Shown: positions 35,826 through 43,776 of the stretch, in pieces
Position numbering within the stretch: the first letter of the stretch is position 1
How the letters are laid out: each line of letters opens with the position of its first letter
DNA from: Ilumatobacteraceae bacterium
GTDB lineage: Bacteria; Actinomycetota; Acidimicrobiia; Acidimicrobiales; Ilumatobacteraceae
NCBI GenBank assembly: GCA_009691255.1
Contig: SHUT01000010.1
Coordinates: forward strand, 1 to 54,510
Direction of reading: 5' to 3'
DNA length: 54,510 nt
The notes under the pieces: model-generated
Database searches by the model: none
Seen by the model: the letters and a program-made list of their open reading frames with translations, nothing else
Told to the model about the DNA's origin: nothing
Program-made: the position numbers and the translations under genes

Positions 35826-37247
35826 ATGGACGAGCGAACGGTGGACGAGCGCCATCTAGACGCGATTGCTGATGCAGATCCGTATCCATATTGGTACGAA
35901 GACGTTGACGAGCCTGACTCGAATCCAACGTTGGTGCGCGCCGAAAATTGCGACCTGTGCATTATTGGAGGCGGTTACACCGGTCTCTGGACTGCAATTA
36001 TTTCCAAGGAACGTGATCCGTCTCGTGATGTGGTGCTGATTGATGCCCACGAAATCGGATCGGCTGCAAGTGGGCGCAATGGTGGGTTCATGGACGCCAG
36101 TCTCACCCACGGCATTGCTAACGCCCAAGAACGGTTTCCAGATGAGGTCGCGATTCTGGAGGACCTTGGTCTTAAAAACATGAACGAGATCGAAGCAGCA
36201 ATCAAGCGCTACAACATTGATTGCGATTACGAAAGAACTGGGGCGATTGACGTCGCCTCCACCACTCACCCCGATTCGTATCACGACGAACTGCGTGAGG
36301 ATTACCATCAACTTCGCCAACTTGGACAAAACGTTGAAATGCTCGACAAAGAAGCGATGTACGAACAAGTACATTCTCCGCTGTACACAGGTGGTTTGTG
36401 GCACAAAGAACGTGTTGCGCTCATTGATCCTGCCCGGCTCGTATGGGGCCTCAAAGCAGCTGCCGAAAAACTTGGCGTTCGTATCTACGAAGACACTAAG
36501 GCGTTATCGGTAGAACGCGATGGCGTAGGAGTTCTTATCACAACGCCTCTCGGAAAAGTTCGTTCCGCAAAAGTAGCGCTCGCAACAAATGCATTTCATC
36601 CTTTACTCCGACGTCTACGTCACTACATTGTGCCTGTTTATGACTACTGCATGGTCACAGAGCCACTGACCCCATCACAGATTGACAGTGTTGGCTGGAA
36701 AAATCGCCAAGGACTCTCTGATATTCCGAATCAGTTTCATTATTACCGACTCACCGAAGACAATCGAATTCTCTGGGGCGGTTACGATGCCATGTATTTC
36801 TTTGGCGGAAAAGTACGAACAGAACTTGAATCTCGACCAGAGACATGGGCCAAGTTGTCTCGGCACTTCTTTGAAACTTTCCCGCAACTCGAAGATGTTC
36901 GTTTCTCGCACGCTTGGGGTGGTGCCATTGATACCTCGAGTCGCTATTGCGTGTTCTGGGGCCGAGCAATGGGCGGACGTGTGTCGTATGCGCTTGGATA
37001 CACGGGGCTCGGGGTCGCCTCGTCGCGTTTTGGAGCCGAAGTCATGTTGGATCTACTCGAAGGTAGGCGCACTCGCGCAACAGCGACGAAATTCGTCAAA
37101 GAAAAACCACTTCCGTTTCCGCCAGAACCATTTCGATTCATCGGTATTCAAGCGACCCGCTGGTCCCTAAATCGCGAAGACCACACCGGATCTCGCAATC
37201 TGTGGTTGCGTTCGCTTGATCGCTTCGGACTGGGCTTTGATTCCTAG
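35826..37247 (+). CDS. FAD-dependent amine / D-amino-acid oxidoreductase (DAO family)
   Basis: A 473-residue flavoprotein. The dinucleotide motif LCIIGGGYTGLWTA is at about residues 44-57, followed by VVLIDAHEIGSAASGRNGGF, the flavin-contact SGRNGG segment of DAO proteins. The C-terminal HAWGGAIDTS and YALGYTGLGVASS complete the FAD fold. Similar enzymes oxidise gamma-glutamyl-putrescine, sarcosine or other amines, giving an aldehyde or keto acid. An N-terminal 40-residue lead (PYWYEDVDEPD) is typical of the PuuB-like group. It may feed the neighbouring molybdenum hydroxylase with an aldehyde, which is inference. Confidence 0.92.
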   Translation: MDERTVDERHLDAIADADPYPYWYEDVDEPDSNPTLVRAENCDLCIIGGGYTGLWTAIISKERDPSRDVVLIDAHEIGSAASGRNGGFMDASLTHGIANAQERFPDEVAILEDLGLKNMNEIEAAIKRYNIDCDYERTGAIDVASTTHPDSYHDELREDYHQLRQLGQNVEMLDKEAMYEQVHSPLYTGGLWHKERVALIDPARLVWGLKAAAEKLGVRIYEDTKALSVERDGVGVLITTPLGKVRSAKVALATNAFHPLLRRLRHYIVPVYDYCMVTEPLTPSQIDSVGWKNRQGLSDIPNQFHYYRLTEDNRILWGGYDAMYFFGGKVRTELESRPETWAKLSRHFFETFPQLEDVRFSHAWGGAIDTSSRYCVFWGRAMGGRVSYALGYTGLGVASSRFGAEVMLDLLEGRRTRATATKFVKEKPLPFPPEPFRFIGIQATRWSLNREDHTGSRNLWLRSLDRFGLGFDS

Positions 37248-37289
37248 CCAGAGTTTGTTCATGCTTGGGCAATATCTGCCTCGGCGACC

Positions 37290-37295
37290 TACGCT
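37290..37295 (+). promoter_or_regulatory. Leaderless -10 for coxD
   Basis: TACGCT ends 7 nt before the ATG at 37303. No Shine-Dalgarno is seen; TTGGGC lies 19 nt before it as a weak -35. Confidence 0.35.
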
Positions 37296-37302
37296 GTAGT
37301 CA

Positions 37303-38226
37303 ATGCTCGCTAGCGAACTCACCACTGCCGATGTCCGCAACGGACTCGCCAAACACGGTTATCTCACCGATGATGGCCTTGCTACTGCGGTGCTACTGGC
37401 TCTGTCTTTGCAACGACCCCTCTTGCTAGAGGGTGAAGCCGGAGTCGGAAAAACAGAATTGGCCAAAACAATTGCTCGTTGGCGCGGAGCAGATCTAATT
37501 CGCCTGCAGTGCTATGAAGGAATCGATGTGTCTCAAGCTGTATATGACTGGGACTACTCGCGCCAGTTATTGCACTTGCGTGCCGCTGAGGCAAGTGGTG
37601 AGGCACAAACATCTGGCGCAGATGTCCTTGAGGGACAGTTGTACAGCGAGCGTTTTTTACTGAAGCGTGCGCTGTTGCGGGCCATCGATAACACGTCAAC
37701 TACTCCCCCTGTTTTATTGATTGACGAAATCGATCGCGCAGATGACGAATTCGAGGCGTATCTACTTGAGATACTCTCGGATTTTCAGGTAACTGTTCCC
37801 GAGCTCGGAACATTTACGGCCGCCACGCCACCGATTGTGATCTTGACATCAAACCGCACTCGTGATGTGCACGATGCGCTCAAGCGGCGCTGTCTGTATC
37901 ACTGGATAGAACATCCAACGTTTGATCGTGAAGTAAGCATCGTGCAGGCTCGTGTACCTGATGTTTCTATAATTCTCGCGCGTCAAGTGGCTGGTGCTGT
38001 TGAAAGTTTGCGTTCACTCAACATGTATAAACCACCAGGGGTCGCCGAAACCATTGACTGGGCTACAGCACTGGGTCGACTCGGCACTACTCAACTTGAT
38101 GAATCAATTGTTGAGGCCACGCTCGGGACGGTTCTTAAATACAGAGAAGACCATGATCGGGTGCGTGAACACGGAATCGCCACGATTGTTCAACACGCGT
38201 TCGAACGCGGCTTGTTGCACGGATAG
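37303..38226 (+). CDS. coxD: MoxR-type AAA+ ATPase (CoxD-like)
   Basis: A 307-residue AAA+ ATPase of the MoxR family. Walker A GEAGVGKTE is at about residues 44-52, Walker B is LIDEIDRADDEFEA, and TSNRTRDVHDALKRRCLYHW carries sensor 1 and the arginine finger region. CoxD-type ATPases are needed to mature the Mo-Cu site of CO dehydrogenase; in form II clusters the role is assumed similar. It is followed 8 nt later by the VWA-domain partner. Confidence 0.93.
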   Translation: MLASELTTADVRNGLAKHGYLTDDGLATAVLLALSLQRPLLLEGEAGVGKTELAKTIARWRGADLIRLQCYEGIDVSQAVYDWDYSRQLLHLRAAEASGEAQTSGADVLEGQLYSERFLLKRALLRAIDNTSTTPPVLLIDEIDRADDEFEAYLLEILSDFQVTVPELGTFTAATPPIVILTSNRTRDVHDALKRRCLYHWIEHPTFDREVSIVQARVPDVSIILARQVAGAVESLRSLNMYKPPGVAETIDWATALGRLGTTQLDESIVEATLGTVLKYREDHDRVREHGIATIVQHAFERGLLHG

Positions 38227-38234
38227 ACCCCGTC

Positions 38235-39356
38235 ATGCAATCGGCCACCGTCGTTGCGCCAGATCGTCTTGCGGTTGGTTTTGCACGTGTGTTGCGGGGT
38301 GTTGGTCTTTCGACACCACTAGATTCAGTACTCACCTTCGTGCAGGCTCTAGGAGTTGTCGGCATGAACGACAAAGACTCTGTGTATTGGGCAGCACGCA
38401 GCACTTTGGTGCGCCGACCAGAAGATCTACCGCTTTTTAATAAGGCTTTCCGCGTCTTTTGGGAACATCGTGAGTCTCCGCAATTTATCCAAGAGACCGA
38501 GTTGCCTTTCACTCTTGAAACTGATGACGATTCTGCAGATTCAACTGATGGACAATCCGATGCCTCTGATGACCCGCTCATCACGCTTCGATTCTCTGCA
38601 GTTGAAACTCTTCGCGAAAAAGATTTTGCGACATACACCGATGACGAGATGCATCTTGCCCAGCAACTTATGTCTCGACTGCGACTTGCAGGCCCATCAC
38701 GCCAGTCACTGCGTGGCGTTAAGTCAAAGCGCCGCGGCGTGCGACCCGATCTGCGTCGCACGATTCGTGCATCTTTTGTTGCTGGTGGCGAACCCGTGCA
38801 GCGGCGTTGGCTCGAGCCCGGTCAGCGTTCTCGACGATTGGTGCTACTGCTTGATGTCAGTGGTTCGATGGAGCCGTACGCCCGTGCGTTGGTGAGATTT
38901 GTACACGCTGCAGTCGCTGGCAGACAACGTGTAGAGGCTTTTACGCTGGGCACTCGACTCACTCGCATTACTCGCGAACTCACCTCACGCGACCCCGATC
39001 AAGCCCTTCATTTGGCCAGCAGCCGCGTGCAGGACTGGAGTGGCGGAACTCGCTTGGGCGAGACCTTGCGTCAATTCAATGACCGCTGGGGGGTGCGAGG
39101 CATGGCCCGCGGTGCAATTGTGGTGGTGCTCTCAGATGGCTGGGATCGCGGTGACCCAGAGATGTTGGCAGAGCAAATGTCGCGCCTGCAAAGGGTGGCC
39201 TTTCGAGTGGTGTGGGTTAATCCGCTCAAAGTCACGCCCGGATACGCACCTTTGGCTCGCGGAATGGCGGTGGCCTTGCCATATGTTGATGATTTCGTTG
39301 AGGGACACTCGGTGGAAGCGCTCGAACAACTCACTAAAGTCATCAGCCGTGCGTGA
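38235..39356 (+). CDS. coxE: VWA-domain protein, CoxE-like
   Basis: A 373-residue protein with a C-terminal von Willebrand A domain. The MIDAS motif D-x-S-x-S is LLLDVSGSMEP (Asp207), with SGGTRLG and VVVLSDGWDRGDP further on. The N-terminal part is acidic in the middle (about 95-115) and helical. CoxE works with the MoxR ATPase as a metal-chelatase-like pair in maturation of molybdenum hydroxylases. The stop overlaps the start of the next gene by 8 nt. Confidence 0.93.
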   Translation: MQSATVVAPDRLAVGFARVLRGVGLSTPLDSVLTFVQALGVVGMNDKDSVYWAARSTLVRRPEDLPLFNKAFRVFWEHRESPQFIQETELPFTLETDDDSADSTDGQSDASDDPLITLRFSAVETLREKDFATYTDDEMHLAQQLMSRLRLAGPSRQSLRGVKSKRRGVRPDLRRTIRASFVAGGEPVQRRWLEPGQRSRRLVLLLDVSGSMEPYARALVRFVHAAVAGRQRVEAFTLGTRLTRITRELTSRDPDQALHLASSRVQDWSGGTRLGETLRQFNDRWGVRGMARGAIVVVLSDGWDRGDPEMLAEQMSRLQRVAFRVVWVNPLKVTPGYAPLARGMAVALPYVDDFVEGHSVEALEQLTKVISRA

Positions 39357-39666
39357 ACTACTTGCCGATATCGACCGCTGGAAGTCCCAGGGCAAGAGAG
39401 TTGCCCTGGCGCGTGTTGTCGACCGAGAGGGTTCAGGTCCGCGCGAAACAGGTGCAGCAATGGCCGTCAATCAAGACGGCGAAGTCATCGGTTCTGTCAG
39501 TGGAGGTTGTGTTGAAAGCGCAGTTGTCGGCGAAGCACTCGCCATTTTAAGTGGTGAACGATCAGCACGTGTCGTCACGTTCGGATACTCAGATAACGAA
39601 GCATTCGCCGTCGGACTGACATGTGGTGGCACTATTCATCTTTTTATTCAGCCACTTGAGTGGTAG
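39349..39666 (+). CDS. XdhC/CoxI N-terminal-domain protein
   Basis: A 105-residue protein starting at the GTG overlapping the coxE stop. It has only the XdhC/CoxI N-terminal domain: ARVVDREGSGPRETGAAM, SVSGGCVESAVV and GLTCGGTIHLFIQPL. In full-length XdhC this domain carries the conserved cysteine pair region before a Rossmann domain; here the Rossmann domain is absent. XdhC proteins bind molybdenum cofactor and insert it, after sulfuration, into the hydroxylase. The neighbour 13 nt downstream is a second family member with the Rossmann part. Confidence 0.88.
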   Translation: MRELLADIDRWKSQGKRVALARVVDREGSGPRETGAAMAVNQDGEVIGSVSGGCVESAVVGEALAILSGERSARVVTFGYSDNEAFAVGLTCGGTIHLFIQPLEW

Positions 39667-39679
39667 TGGTTGAACCAAA

Positions 39680-40480
39680 ATGACTGTGTACACCACTCTG
39701 GCCACGCGCATCCGCGCCAACCAACCCGTTGCGCTTGCCACTGTCATTGACGGCCCACACATTGGGGCCACATTGTTGATTAGCCCTGAGGGAATCCTGG
39801 GTGGCTCTCTGGGAGATGGCGAGCTCGACAGAGTGGTTGCACGTGACGCAGTTGGTGAACTAGAAGCTGGACGCACAAGCATTCGACACTACGGTCCGCA
39901 GGGCCAGTCAACGCCAGAAGACCTTGTAGATACTCCAACCGTGCGTATATTCGTCGAAAGTTTTTCTCCGCCACCAAGAATGTGGATCTTTGGTGCAGTT
40001 GACTTCACTGCGGCACTCGCCAAGGTGGCAAAAGTTTTGGGTTACCACGTCACTGTGTGCGATGCTCGAGAAGTTTTTGCAACTCGTCGTCGTTTCCCGA
40101 TGGCAGACGATGTAATTGTCTCGTGGCCAGCAGCATTGTTCGAAAAAGAAGGTCAAGTTTTGGGACCACGCGATGCTGTCTGCATTCTCACGCACGACCC
40201 AAAGTTTGATGTGCCGGCTATTCAAGGAGCCCTACGCACAACGGCTGGCTATATCGGAGTCATGGGCAGTCGCAAGACACATGCCAAACGAGTTGAACGC
40301 CTGCACGAAGTCGCCATCACAGATCCGCATGATCTGGCTCGCTTGCTGTCGCCGATTGGTCTTGATCTAGGAGCACGCACACCAGAAGAAACCGCGATTG
40401 CAATCTGTGCCGAAATAATTGCCAGACGTACAGGGCGTTTGGCAACTTCTCTAAGCGCAACTACAGGCCCAATTCATTAA
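39680..40480 (+). CDS. XdhC/CoxI family protein with Rossmann domain
   Basis: A 266-residue protein. Residues 1 to about 95 resemble a second, degenerate XdhC N-terminal domain (PVALATVIDGPHIGATLLI, GILGGSLGDGELD; the GGCVE cysteine is replaced by GDGELD). Residues about 98-245 are the XdhC Rossmann domain: MWIFGAVDFTAALAKVAKVLGY, VTVCDAREVFA, AVCILTHDPKFDVPAI, YIGVMGSRKTHAKR, and GLDLGARTPEETAIAICAEIIA. It would act with the preceding short protein in Mo-cofactor delivery. Confidence 0.92.
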   Translation: MTVYTTLATRIRANQPVALATVIDGPHIGATLLISPEGILGGSLGDGELDRVVARDAVGELEAGRTSIRHYGPQGQSTPEDLVDTPTVRIFVESFSPPPRMWIFGAVDFTAALAKVAKVLGYHVTVCDAREVFATRRRFPMADDVIVSWPAALFEKEGQVLGPRDAVCILTHDPKFDVPAIQGALRTTAGYIGVMGSRKTHAKRVERLHEVAITDPHDLARLLSPIGLDLGARTPEETAIAICAEIIARRTGRLATSLSATTGPIH

Positions 40481-40486
40481 GATTGC

Positions 40487-41128
40487 TTAATAGTTTTGGG
40501 CAATCGGGGTTGCAACTAAACCTTTTGTCGGATTAGCCCAGATCATATTTTTATAAAAGTTAGGTGCAATAATTCTGAGCATGACATGTCCTCCTGCAAA
40601 TGGCGCAAACACTGCAGCATAATCGATCCCCAAATATAAATACACGTGCTGTAGTCGACCTATCACAGCCCCAGCATGTGCCTTATCAGAACCAACTCTG
40701 TACTTTATTGCAAATTATGATGCAATACTTCGTGGAATTTTTACTCCAGCTGTGTGCCATACATACCAAATAAAGCCCGAACAATCGAATCCTGTCGCTG
40801 GAGATTATTCTCCAAATACGTATGGTTTTCCGACTTGGGATAGTCCTGCCATTATTGCTGTTTGGTTCACTCGTGGTGCCTTGTCCAAAGCCTCTTCGAG
40901 TCGCACTAGATCAAGTCGCAGAGAGCGCGCCACCAATTGGGCAACCCTGTGACGACGCCATTTATACGCTGGTCGCTTGTGGCCATCCTCACGACGCACC
41001 ATCGGATACGCCAAGGCGGCTTTGATCGCAATTTCTTTTTCTGTTTTAGTCACCACAACAACTGCTTCAGCTTTTGCTGGCACCGATGTCACGTTCAAGC
41101 ACCCAAGACTTGTGCAAAGTACGATCAT
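40487..41128 (-). pseudogene. NlpC/P60 cell-wall hydrolase broken by two in-frame TAA codons
   Basis: Reading on the minus strand from ATG 41128, the frame gives a signal-like start (ending VPAKAEA), a helical linker and SQVGKPYVFGE, then TAA (40805-40807). The same frame continues SPATGFDCSGFIWYVWH, RSIAS, then TAA (40715-40717), then HVYLYLGIDYAAVFAPFAG and ends at TAA 40487-40489. Joined, this is a complete NlpC/P60 domain with catalytic Cys (DCSG) and His (HVYLYLG) kept. The TAA positions are those of ordinary residues in the family (about GE-Y/T-SPATG and SIAS-Q). There is no frameshift. I read it as a recent pseudogene of a secreted peptidoglycan hydrolase; sequencing error or readthrough are the alternatives. 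Confidence 0.82.
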
Positions 41129-41168
41129 CAGAGATGAAATGCGGTGGATGCATGGCAGGCTATTGGAT

Positions 41169-41738
41169 ATGGTCAGACAAGATATTCACCTGACGGCAGT
41201 TTTGCTGGCTGCGGGCGACGGTAAGCGATTTGCCGCGCCCACGCACAAATTACTCAGCCCGTTGCGTGGCCTGCCCCTCTATGAGCATGCCCTCAATGCG
41301 ATTATTGGATCAGGAATCACCTCTGTCGTAGTAGTGACGGGCGCAGTTAGCCTGCCCGTACCAGCGGGCGTCACCGTTGTGCACAATCCACTCTGGCGCA
41401 CTGGACAACGGTCTTCGGTACTGGCCGGCATCGCTGCTGCTCGTGGTTCTGATGCCGTAATATTTGGGCTCGCCGATCAACCTTTTATTACCAGCGAATC
41501 GTGGCAGGCCGTTGCATCCGGCACTGGTCCTATCGTCATGGCGACATACGACGGAGTTCGCGCCCATCCCGTGCGTCTGGGGCTTGAGTTATGGGATGAA
41601 TTCATTGCCACGACAACAGAGCCCGACGAGGGGATGAGATCTTTCGTTAGACAGCACTCTCAAATCGTGCAGGAAGTAGCCTGTCAAGGCTCCCTTGCTG
41701 ATATCGATACCCTGGAGGATCTCGAACGATGGAACTAA
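41169..41738 (+). CDS. mocA: MocA/MobA-like nucleotidyltransferase for molybdenum cofactor
   Basis: A protein of about 189 residues with the NTP-transferase fold: LTAVLLAAGDGKRFAAPTHK near the start, VVVTGAV, TGQRSSVLAGI, the metal-binding GLADQPFIT and ATYDGVRAHPV. These fit MocA, which makes molybdopterin cytosine dinucleotide, the cofactor of CoxL-type enzymes. The start is uncertain; the ATG at 41169 places the nucleotide loop at the usual distance, but ATGs at 41139 and 41148 and a longer frame to 40977 are open. It overlaps the coxG start by 10 nt. Confidence 0.85.
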   Translation: MVRQDIHLTAVLLAAGDGKRFAAPTHKLLSPLRGLPLYEHALNAIIGSGITSVVVVTGAVSLPVPAGVTVVHNPLWRTGQRSSVLAGIAAARGSDAVIFGLADQPFITSESWQAVASGTGPIVMATYDGVRAHPVRLGLELWDEFIATTTEPDEGMRSFVRQHSQIVQEVACQGSLADIDTLEDLERWN

Positions 41739-42355
41739 ATCATCAATTCACTGTGCCTGTGTCTATTGACCAGGCCTGGAAGATTCTCACAGACGTTGAA
41801 CGCATTGCTCCGTGTTTGCCTGGTGCTGAATTGCAAGAGATTGAAGGCGAAACCTATCGCGGTGTCGTCAAAGTAAAGGTTGGTCCTATTCAAGCTCAAT
41901 TCAAGGGACAAGCGAGTTTTGTCGAACGAAACGACGACGCGTACAAAATTGTGCTCAAAGGTGAAGGCCGCGACACAGGCGGCAAGGGAAACGCTTCGGC
42001 TCTTATCACCGCCGAACTCACGGCAGAATCTGCAACAACCACAGGTTGTGTCGTCAATACTGACTTGGCGATCACTGGAAAAGTTGCGCAATTCGGTCGT
42101 GGAGCGATGGCAGATATCAGTGACAAAATTCTGGCCCAATTTGTTCAGAATCTAAACGAACTGATCGCTAGCCAACCGGCCACTGCGAGCATCTCCGCTC
42201 CAGCCCAAACACAAGACGCCGGTCCACGCAAAATTGACGGTCCCACTGCAGCACCGATTAACTTGCTTGAAACTGCCGGAAGCACAATTGCCAAACGCGC
42301 AATTCCTGTTTTGTTTATCATCGTTGGCATCATCATCTATTTCATCGCCAAATAG
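41729..42355 (+). CDS. coxG: CoxG-like SRPBCC protein with C-terminal membrane anchor
   Basis: A 208-residue protein. Residues 1 to about 145 are the CoxG / SRPBCC domain: FTVPVSIDQAWKILTDVERI, PCLPGAELQEIEG, VKVGPIQAQFKG, the VNTDLAITGKVAQFGRGAM segment and the helix ISDKILAQFVQNL. A Pro/Ala linker follows, then a single transmembrane helix at about 190-206. CoxG is thought to recruit the molybdenum hydroxylase to the membrane. It overlaps mocA and is 8 nt from DUF501, at the right edge of the inserted block. Confidence 0.94.
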   Translation: MELNHQFTVPVSIDQAWKILTDVERIAPCLPGAELQEIEGETYRGVVKVKVGPIQAQFKGQASFVERNDDAYKIVLKGEGRDTGGKGNASALITAELTAESATTTGCVVNTDLAITGKVAQFGRGAMADISDKILAQFVQNLNELIASQPATASISAPAQTQDAGPRKIDGPTAAPINLLETAGSTIAKRAIPVLFIIVGIIIYFIAK

Positions 42356-42363
42356 TCGCCACT

Positions 42364-42858
42364 GTGCCTGCACGCCACAATCCGTCACTAGCAGATCATC
42401 AACTCATCGCCACATTGCTTGGTCGTGTTCCACAAGGCGACTTCACTATCGCTGTTCGCCACAACGATGGCACCCCCGTTGTCTTGCGCAATGCCCCACT
42501 CTTGCATGACAAAACTCCGATGCCGACTTTATATTGGTTACTCGGACCACAAGAAGTGACTGCCGTGAGTCGCCTTGAGTCCACCGGAATAATTGATGCT
42601 GTCGAAAAAGAGCTTGGCCTTGACGCCATTGCGCTGATACATGCACGTTACGAACACGAACGCGATGCCGAGATACCACTCGATTACGACGGACCCCGAC
42701 CAAGAGGTGGAGTAGGTGGCACACGAACAGGAGTAAAGTGTTTGCACGCACACTTTGCGTATTGGCTTGCTGGTGGCGACGATGCAGTTGGGGCCTGGAC
42801 CGCACAACAACTCACTGACCAAGGAATCGTGTTTACAGATCGCAATAAAACAGCATGA
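42364..42858 (+). CDS. DUF501 family protein
   Basis: A 164-residue protein with the DUF501 pattern: LLGRVPQGDFTIAVRH, TPMPTLYWLLGP, SRLESTGIIDA, HARYEHERDA and GGVGGTRTGVKCLHAHFAYWLAGGDDAVG, which holds conserved Cys and His residues. The function is unknown. In actinobacteria it normally sits between divIC and ppx (Rv1025 in M. tuberculosis). Here ppx follows with a 4-nt overlap but divIC is 15 kb upstream. The GTG at 42364 is used. Confidence 0.9.
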   Translation: MPARHNPSLADHQLIATLLGRVPQGDFTIAVRHNDGTPVVLRNAPLLHDKTPMPTLYWLLGPQEVTAVSRLESTGIIDAVEKELGLDAIALIHARYEHERDAEIPLDYDGPRPRGGVGGTRTGVKCLHAHFAYWLAGGDDAVGAWTAQQLTDQGIVFTDRNKTA

Positions 42859-43766
42859 GTACCGTTGCCGTTATTGACATTGGCACACAGTCCACCAATC
42901 TTTTGGTCACCACTGAACACTCAGAACTTGCTCGCATCGTTACTGCCACTCGACTAGGCGAAGGACTAGATGTCTCGCAGTCGCTAAGTGATGCAGCGAT
43001 GTCGCGCACAATCGACGCCATCTCATCTCATACCCTTATTGCTCATCAACACCATGCCGACACCATCATGTTAGTTGGCACTGCGGCATGTCGCCGAGCA
43101 ACCAACATCGCTGACTTTGTGTCCCTGGTTCGCACTCAGACTGGCCTTGACCTCACCGTGATCGACGGTCATCAAGAAGCGTCGTATTCGTTTGTCGGTG
43201 CCCTTGTCGGATTACCCGAGATTGATGGTTCTACGCTGGTCATCGATATCGGAGGCGGAAGTACCGAGTTCAGTATTGGTCGACGAACACCAGAACACAC
43301 TGCCAGCATCAATCACGGAGCGGTTGTAGTAACCGAACGCGAGATACTGCACGATCCTCCCCGCCCCGAAGAACTAATCAATGCAATCGGTGCAGTGCAA
43401 GATGACCTCGAAGAGGTAACACGCTCAATCCCGCAACTATTGACCGCCGACCGAGTGGTGGGAACTGCTGGCAGTATCGTGACTATCGCCGCGGTCGAAC
43501 TTGGCCTCATTGACTTTGACGACAGGAGCCTTCATGGGTTTGAACTCACCCGCGATGCTGCCGAAGACGTCTTTAGAACCCTCGCCACGGAACGTCTTTC
43601 TGACCGCATGCACAACCCGGGTCTTCCTAGGGCTCGAGCTGACATTATTGTGGCGGGATGTTGCGTATTAGTAGGTGTCATGCGTCGATTGCGCCTCGAC
43701 AGCCTTGTCGTATCTACGCACAATCTGCTGGATGGAATAGCCGCAGAAGTATTCGACCCACGATGA
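42855..43766 (+). CDS. ppx: Ppx/GppA exopolyphosphatase
   Basis: A 303-residue sugar-kinase-fold phosphatase degrading polyphosphate or pppGpp. Motifs are VAVIDIGTQSTNLLV (phosphate 1), VGTAACRRATN, the catalytic Glu region GHQEASYSFVGA, LVIDIGGGSTEFSIG, and VGTAGSIVTIAA. It has the short actinobacterial form without the C-terminal HD domain. The ATG overlaps the DUF501 stop (ATGA). It matches ppx2 (Rv1026) by position. Confidence 0.93.
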   Translation: MSTVAVIDIGTQSTNLLVTTEHSELARIVTATRLGEGLDVSQSLSDAAMSRTIDAISSHTLIAHQHHADTIMLVGTAACRRATNIADFVSLVRTQTGLDLTVIDGHQEASYSFVGALVGLPEIDGSTLVIDIGGGSTEFSIGRRTPEHTASINHGAVVVTEREILHDPPRPEELINAIGAVQDDLEEVTRSIPQLLTADRVVGTAGSIVTIAAVELGLIDFDDRSLHGFELTRDAAEDVFRTLATERLSDRMHNPGLPRARADIIVAGCCVLVGVMRRLRLDSLVVSTHNLLDGIAAEVFDPR

Positions 43767-43776
43767 ACGAAAACAA

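Noticed and set aside
27425-42355. Aerobic carbon monoxide dehydrogenase (form I)
   Set aside because: The catalytic loop is AYRGAGR rather than AYxCSFR, so CO oxidation is not supported although the accessory genes are cox-like.
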